The notes below the pieces were generated by a model. The model saw nothing but the letters and a program-made list of their open reading frames with translations. It searched no databases and was not told the DNA's origin. From Thiobacillaceae bacterium (GTDB taxonomy: Bacteria > Pseudomonadota > Gammaproteobacteria > Burkholderiales > Thiobacillaceae): 10,059 nucleotides of DNA. Shown in pieces: positions 7,340-10,059 of the stretch; positions within the stretch are counted from its first letter, which is position 1, and every line of letters begins with the position of its first letter. Location of the stretch: contig JAAPAA010000370.1 in NCBI GenBank assembly GCA_012274165.1, forward strand, positions 1 to 10,059, given 5' to 3'. The position numbers and the translations under genes are program-made.

Positions 7340-10049
7340 ACCGGCGGCTGTTGGCAGATTCGGGCGCCTTGGCAGTTTTGGCCGTTTTCTGACCTCGGGA
7401 GCGTTCAACACTCTTGCCACCTACCTGCTCTACCTTGGACTCCTGACGCGGCTGTCGTACCGGGTCAGCTTCACCATTGCCTTTGCCTGTGGCATTGGAC
7501 TGGCCTATGCGATGAACCGGTACCTCGTCTTTCGGCAGCCAGGTGGGCGCCGGGGGCCGTTATGGGTAACGCTGATCTACGCCGGGCAATATTTACTGAA
7601 CCTTGCGCTGGTGAGCGCCTGGGTTCAGTGGCTTTCAGCGCCCGCCGCCTTGGCACCGTTGTTTGCCATCGCGCTGACGTTGCCTTTGACCTACCTGTTG
7701 AATCGGCGCGTGTTCAGCGCGGGGGCGTCCGGCAATGCGCCGATGCCACCGCCCGGGTCGACGCTCAAGCCATTGCAATGGTGGCGCCGGCGTATCGCGA
7801 TGGTCGTGTTGGTGGGACTTCCGATCCTGAGCTTGGCACTCAATGCCATTGCATGGCTTCGTTATGGCTTCGATCTTCCCTTCTTCGACGACTGGCGGGG
7901 GTACGACTCGGGTGAGATCGACTCATTTGACCTGTTGTACCTGTTTCGAGCGGCCAACGACACCTTGACGCCCATCGGCTATGCGCTGGACGCAACGGCT
8001 CAGCGCTTTCTGGATGGCAACTCGATCGCATATCAACTGTTGTCGATGTTGGCGGTACTGGGGCTGTTGCTCGTGCTGCAATGGAAGCTTCTACGAGCAG
8101 CGCTGCAGGATCCGTTGCAGGCCGCGCTGTGTTTTGTCTTTACCTTGCTCATGCTTCAGCCCGGCTCGTATTGGGGCCGCGAGAACCTTGCCTATCAGCA
8201 GGCTTTGCCACTCGTCTTCATCTTGCTGGCGCTATGGCTGGCCATGACTGCTCCGTGGCGCGAGCGCTGGAACATACCGGTTATCTTTGCTCTTGGCTTG
8301 CTATCGGGCTTCACCTACATTTCGGGGGCGTTCGGGGCTCTCGCGGCAGGGGCCGGCGTCATGCTCATGGCACGGCTCTCAGGGGCGAGCCAGGTCCGGA
8401 AGCTCCGTGCGGGCGCTTCGCTCTGCTTGGCCGGTGTCGCAACGTCATGGGTTCAGGTGGTCTATGCCATTGCTCCTTATAAGGGCGGAACGTACACGGG
8501 CCAGCCGCTGGCGCTGCCGCTCGAGGCGAACTTCTGGTTCTACCTTCTTGGCAAGGTGGGGCGGTCGCTGTTGCTTCCGGCGAGTCAGCCCGTTCTGTCG
8601 CTCGCACTGGTGCTGTTGGTCTTGTGCCTGCTGGTCGTTGTCACCATCCTCACCCTTGGCGCTGCAAGGTCGGCGCAAGCAACCAACGATGGCCAGGCGC
8701 GCGTCTCAGTGATATTCGGCGCGATCGGCGCGATGGTGTTCACATACTTGCTGTTGCTGTCTGCTGGACGGACAAACTATAGGGCCGTTGAAATACAAGC
8801 ACCTACGGAGGTGTTTGCATACGGCTTCCAGAGGTTCCATTTCTTCTGGGCGACGCTGCTGTGGCCGTGGCTCGTGGCGGCCGCCTTGGTCGCGGCGGAT
8901 CGACGGGTCACTTCGACATTGATGAGGCGATGGCTCCGGATGGTTGGGGCTGTTGCTCTGGCGACGACGGTCGTGTTGATGATCAGGCTTGGCGCTCTTG
9001 CACACTTTGCGGCGCATCGAGCGGAGGCTTACTCGCGCAATCGCACGGTTGAGTGTCTGATGACACAACTGCAAAGGGGCGAAGGGATCATTCATTGCGA
9101 CGAATGGCTCAAGGACCTTGCACCTGCGTTCATCTACGCGCGGCAGATCGGCGCCTCTTTTGTGCGCTATTTCCCGATTCTGCCCATCGAACTCGGGGTC
9201 GATTCGCCTTCGCCCTGGTTTCGATTGAGTAGGGATGGGGACAGGGCCACGGCCCGGAACATGGAGCGCCGATCTGGACGTTACTACCCCTCCACCGACG
9301 ACCCCCAGTTGCACATCGACGTGGGACACGCGGTGGGCATGGCCAATTGCGTGACGCTTGACATAAGCGGTGTGATCAAGACGGCCGGCCCGGACACGAT
9401 GATGCTTTTTTATCGCCCGCTGGGTCAATCGGACTTTAGCTCGGCTTCATCGACCATCCTGCCGTTGGTCGGTGGGCCGCAGGCAAGCGCTTTCAGCTTT
9501 CGCCTGGAGCAGGATCTCGGGTTCGGAAACACGTTGCGGCTTGATCCGGTGTCGTCCTTGCAAGAGTTTGAACTGGGTGAAATCGAGGTGCGATGTCGGC
9601 TCAGGGACCGCGAAGATGCCGCCGCGCCCTTTTATGCCATGACCGGCACCGCGATACCGGCGGCGCTTCACAACCTTGAGCCCGGCGGCGACGGTGAAGG
9701 ACGTTTCAGAGCTGGCACGCATCCAAGCGTTGTGTTCCGCACAGGTCGGCCCAAGACCATGGCTTCGTGTGGTGTTATCGAAGTCGAGCCCATCTATCAG
9801 GTGGAAACGCAGGATGTCGCGCAGTTGTTCTTTCGTCCTCACGGCGTCGACCAATTCTCCGAAAGGAATTCCATCTCCAAACCGGTAAGCCCGCGGTCAA
9901 AGCCCGAAAAGGTGGCGCTGGTTGTCCGGAGTGCGTCAGGTTTCGAAGATGAGTTGCGTCTCGAGCCCGTCAAGAGTCCTCAGGCCCTGCGTTTCGCCGA
10001 CATCCAGGTCCGGTGCCTCAAGCGCATCTCGCCGCCGTCGCGTCGGTGA
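7326..10049 (+). CDS. GtrA flippase domain fused to a GT-C-like multi-pass membrane protein with a repeated C-terminal domain
   Basis: A 907-residue protein. Residues about 17-131 are a complete four-helix GtrA domain (FGRFLTSGAFNTLATYLLY, YAMNRYLVF, LTYLLNRRVFS), the family that flips undecaprenyl-phosphate sugars. From about 158 to 560 there are roughly nine to ten more hydrophobic helices. After the first of them comes a polar loop (179-232) with PFFDDW (D188, D189), placed like the acidic motif in the first outer loop of GT-C glycosyltransferases. Residues about 565-907 are soluble, probably periplasmic, and hold two related repeats. I infer that one chain flips the lipid-linked amino sugar and transfers it to a glycan, with the gene at 5427 as its GtrB partner. 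GTG 7326 is preferred (CGGAA about eight bases upstream); TTG 7320 is possible. The start overlaps the previous gene by 14 bases. The GtrA call is firm; the transferase call is inference. Confidence 0.85.
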   Translation: MERIEPAAVGRFGRLGSFGRFLTSGAFNTLATYLLYLGLLTRLSYRVSFTIAFACGIGLAYAMNRYLVFRQPGGRRGPLWVTLIYAGQYLLNLALVSAWVQWLSAPAALAPLFAIALTLPLTYLLNRRVFSAGASGNAPMPPPGSTLKPLQWWRRRIAMVVLVGLPILSLALNAIAWLRYGFDLPFFDDWRGYDSGEIDSFDLLYLFRAANDTLTPIGYALDATAQRFLDGNSIAYQLLSMLAVLGLLLVLQWKLLRAALQDPLQAALCFVFTLLMLQPGSYWGRENLAYQQALPLVFILLALWLAMTAPWRERWNIPVIFALGLLSGFTYISGAFGALAAGAGVMLMARLSGASQVRKLRAGASLCLAGVATSWVQVVYAIAPYKGGTYTGQPLALPLEANFWFYLLGKVGRSLLLPASQPVLSLALVLLVLCLLVVVTILTLGAARSAQATNDGQARVSVIFGAIGAMVFTYLLLLSAGRTNYRAVEIQAPTEVFAYGFQRFHFFWATLLWPWLVAAALVAADRRVTSTLMRRWLRMVGAVALATTVVLMIRLGALAHFAAHRAEAYSRNRTVECLMTQLQRGEGIIHCDEWLKDLAPAFIYARQIGASFVRYFPILPIELGVDSPSPWFRLSRDGDRATARNMERRSGRYYPSTDDPQLHIDVGHAVGMANCVTLDISGVIKTAGPDTMMLFYRPLGQSDFSSASSTILPLVGGPQASAFSFRLEQDLGFGNTLRLDPVSSLQEFELGEIEVRCRLRDREDAAAPFYAMTGTAIPAALHNLEPGGDGEGRFRAGTHPSVVFRTGRPKTMASCGVIEVEPIYQVETQDVAQLFFRPHGVDQFSERNSISKPVSPRSKPEKVALVVRSASGFEDELRLEPVKSPQALRFADIQVRCLKRISPPSRR
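9276..9596 (+). repeat. C-terminal protein repeat, copy 1
   Basis: Residues 651-757 of the GtrA-fusion protein. The core, from M672 (MANC) to C757 (EIEVRC), aligns without gaps over 86 residues with copy 2, with 26 identities by hand count, including LF-RP-G, FS, GF, LRL-PV and I-VRC. An upstream part starting GRYYPSTDDP matches more loosely with one gap. Cysteines at C675 and C757 bracket the core. The pattern of short alternating hydrophobic strands suggests a beta-sandwich outside the cytoplasm; the fold is not identified. Confidence 0.75.
9699..10016 (+). repeat. C-terminal protein repeat, copy 2
   Basis: Residues 792-897 of the same protein, ending eleven codons before the stop tail is complete. 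Its core runs from M812 (MASC) to C897 (DIQVRC), and its cysteines C815 and C897 occupy exactly the positions of those in copy 1. The two copies start 140 residues apart and are joined by a linker rich in Ala, Gly and Asp. Divergence is high at the protein level, so the duplication is old rather than a recent DNA repeat. Confidence 0.75.
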
Positions 10050-10059
10050 CGCAACAGGG

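Noticed and set aside
9276..10016. The C-terminal repeat as a recent DNA duplication or assembly artefact
   Set aside because: The two copies match at the protein level only (about 30% identity in the core), with no long shared DNA stretch, so this is an ancient domain duplication.

Overview
The window is a GC-rich stretch of a Gram-negative surface-polysaccharide (LPS O-antigen or similar glycan) locus. Every gene lies on the + strand, packed head to tail, and coding sequence fills almost all of the 10 kb. The gene set, GC-rich codon use and protein style suggest a proteobacterium, probably a betaproteobacterium of the Bordetella/Achromobacter/Burkholderia kind, with a Xanthomonas-like gammaproteobacterium as an alternative. 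No sequence here fixes the genus. I saw no RNA genes, insertion sequences, CRISPR arrays or convincing terminators.

Layout. (1) Positions 3-1802 hold the C-terminal end of a protein cut by the left edge (probably a membrane glycosyltransferase, inferred from context), a DPM1-type family 2 glycosyltransferase with two C-terminal membrane helices, and a 112-residue four-helix EamA/ArnE-like protein. (2) Positions 1856-4263 hold rfbD-rfbA-rfbC (rmlDAC), which make dTDP-L-rhamnose; rfbB is not in the window. (3) Positions 4306-10049 hold four overlapping genes: a DegT-family sugar aminotransferase (FdtB/QdtB/WxcK type), a GtrB/CsbB-type glycosyltransferase, a WxcM/FdtD-type bifunctional acetyltransferase plus 3,4-ketoisomerase, and a 907-residue fusion of GtrA with a multi-pass, probably GT-C, membrane protein.

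How they work together. RfbA with an off-window RfbB would give dTDP-4-keto-6-deoxyglucose. RfbC and RfbD turn it into dTDP-L-rhamnose. The C-terminal domain of the WxcM-like protein instead isomerises it to the 3-keto sugar, the aminotransferase adds the 3-amino group, and the N-terminal domain of the WxcM-like protein acylates it, giving dTDP-Fuc3NAc or dTDP-Qui3NAc. The GtrB-like enzyme could then load this sugar on undecaprenyl phosphate, the GtrA domain could flip it, and the fused membrane domain could transfer it in the periplasm. Region 1 looks like a second module of the same logic, with an EamA/ArnE-like protein in place of GtrA.

The points most worth a second look are the GtrA-GT-C single-chain fusion, its C-terminal pair of roughly 106-residue repeats each bracketed by conserved cysteines, and the two parallel lipid-linked-sugar modules around the rml genes.
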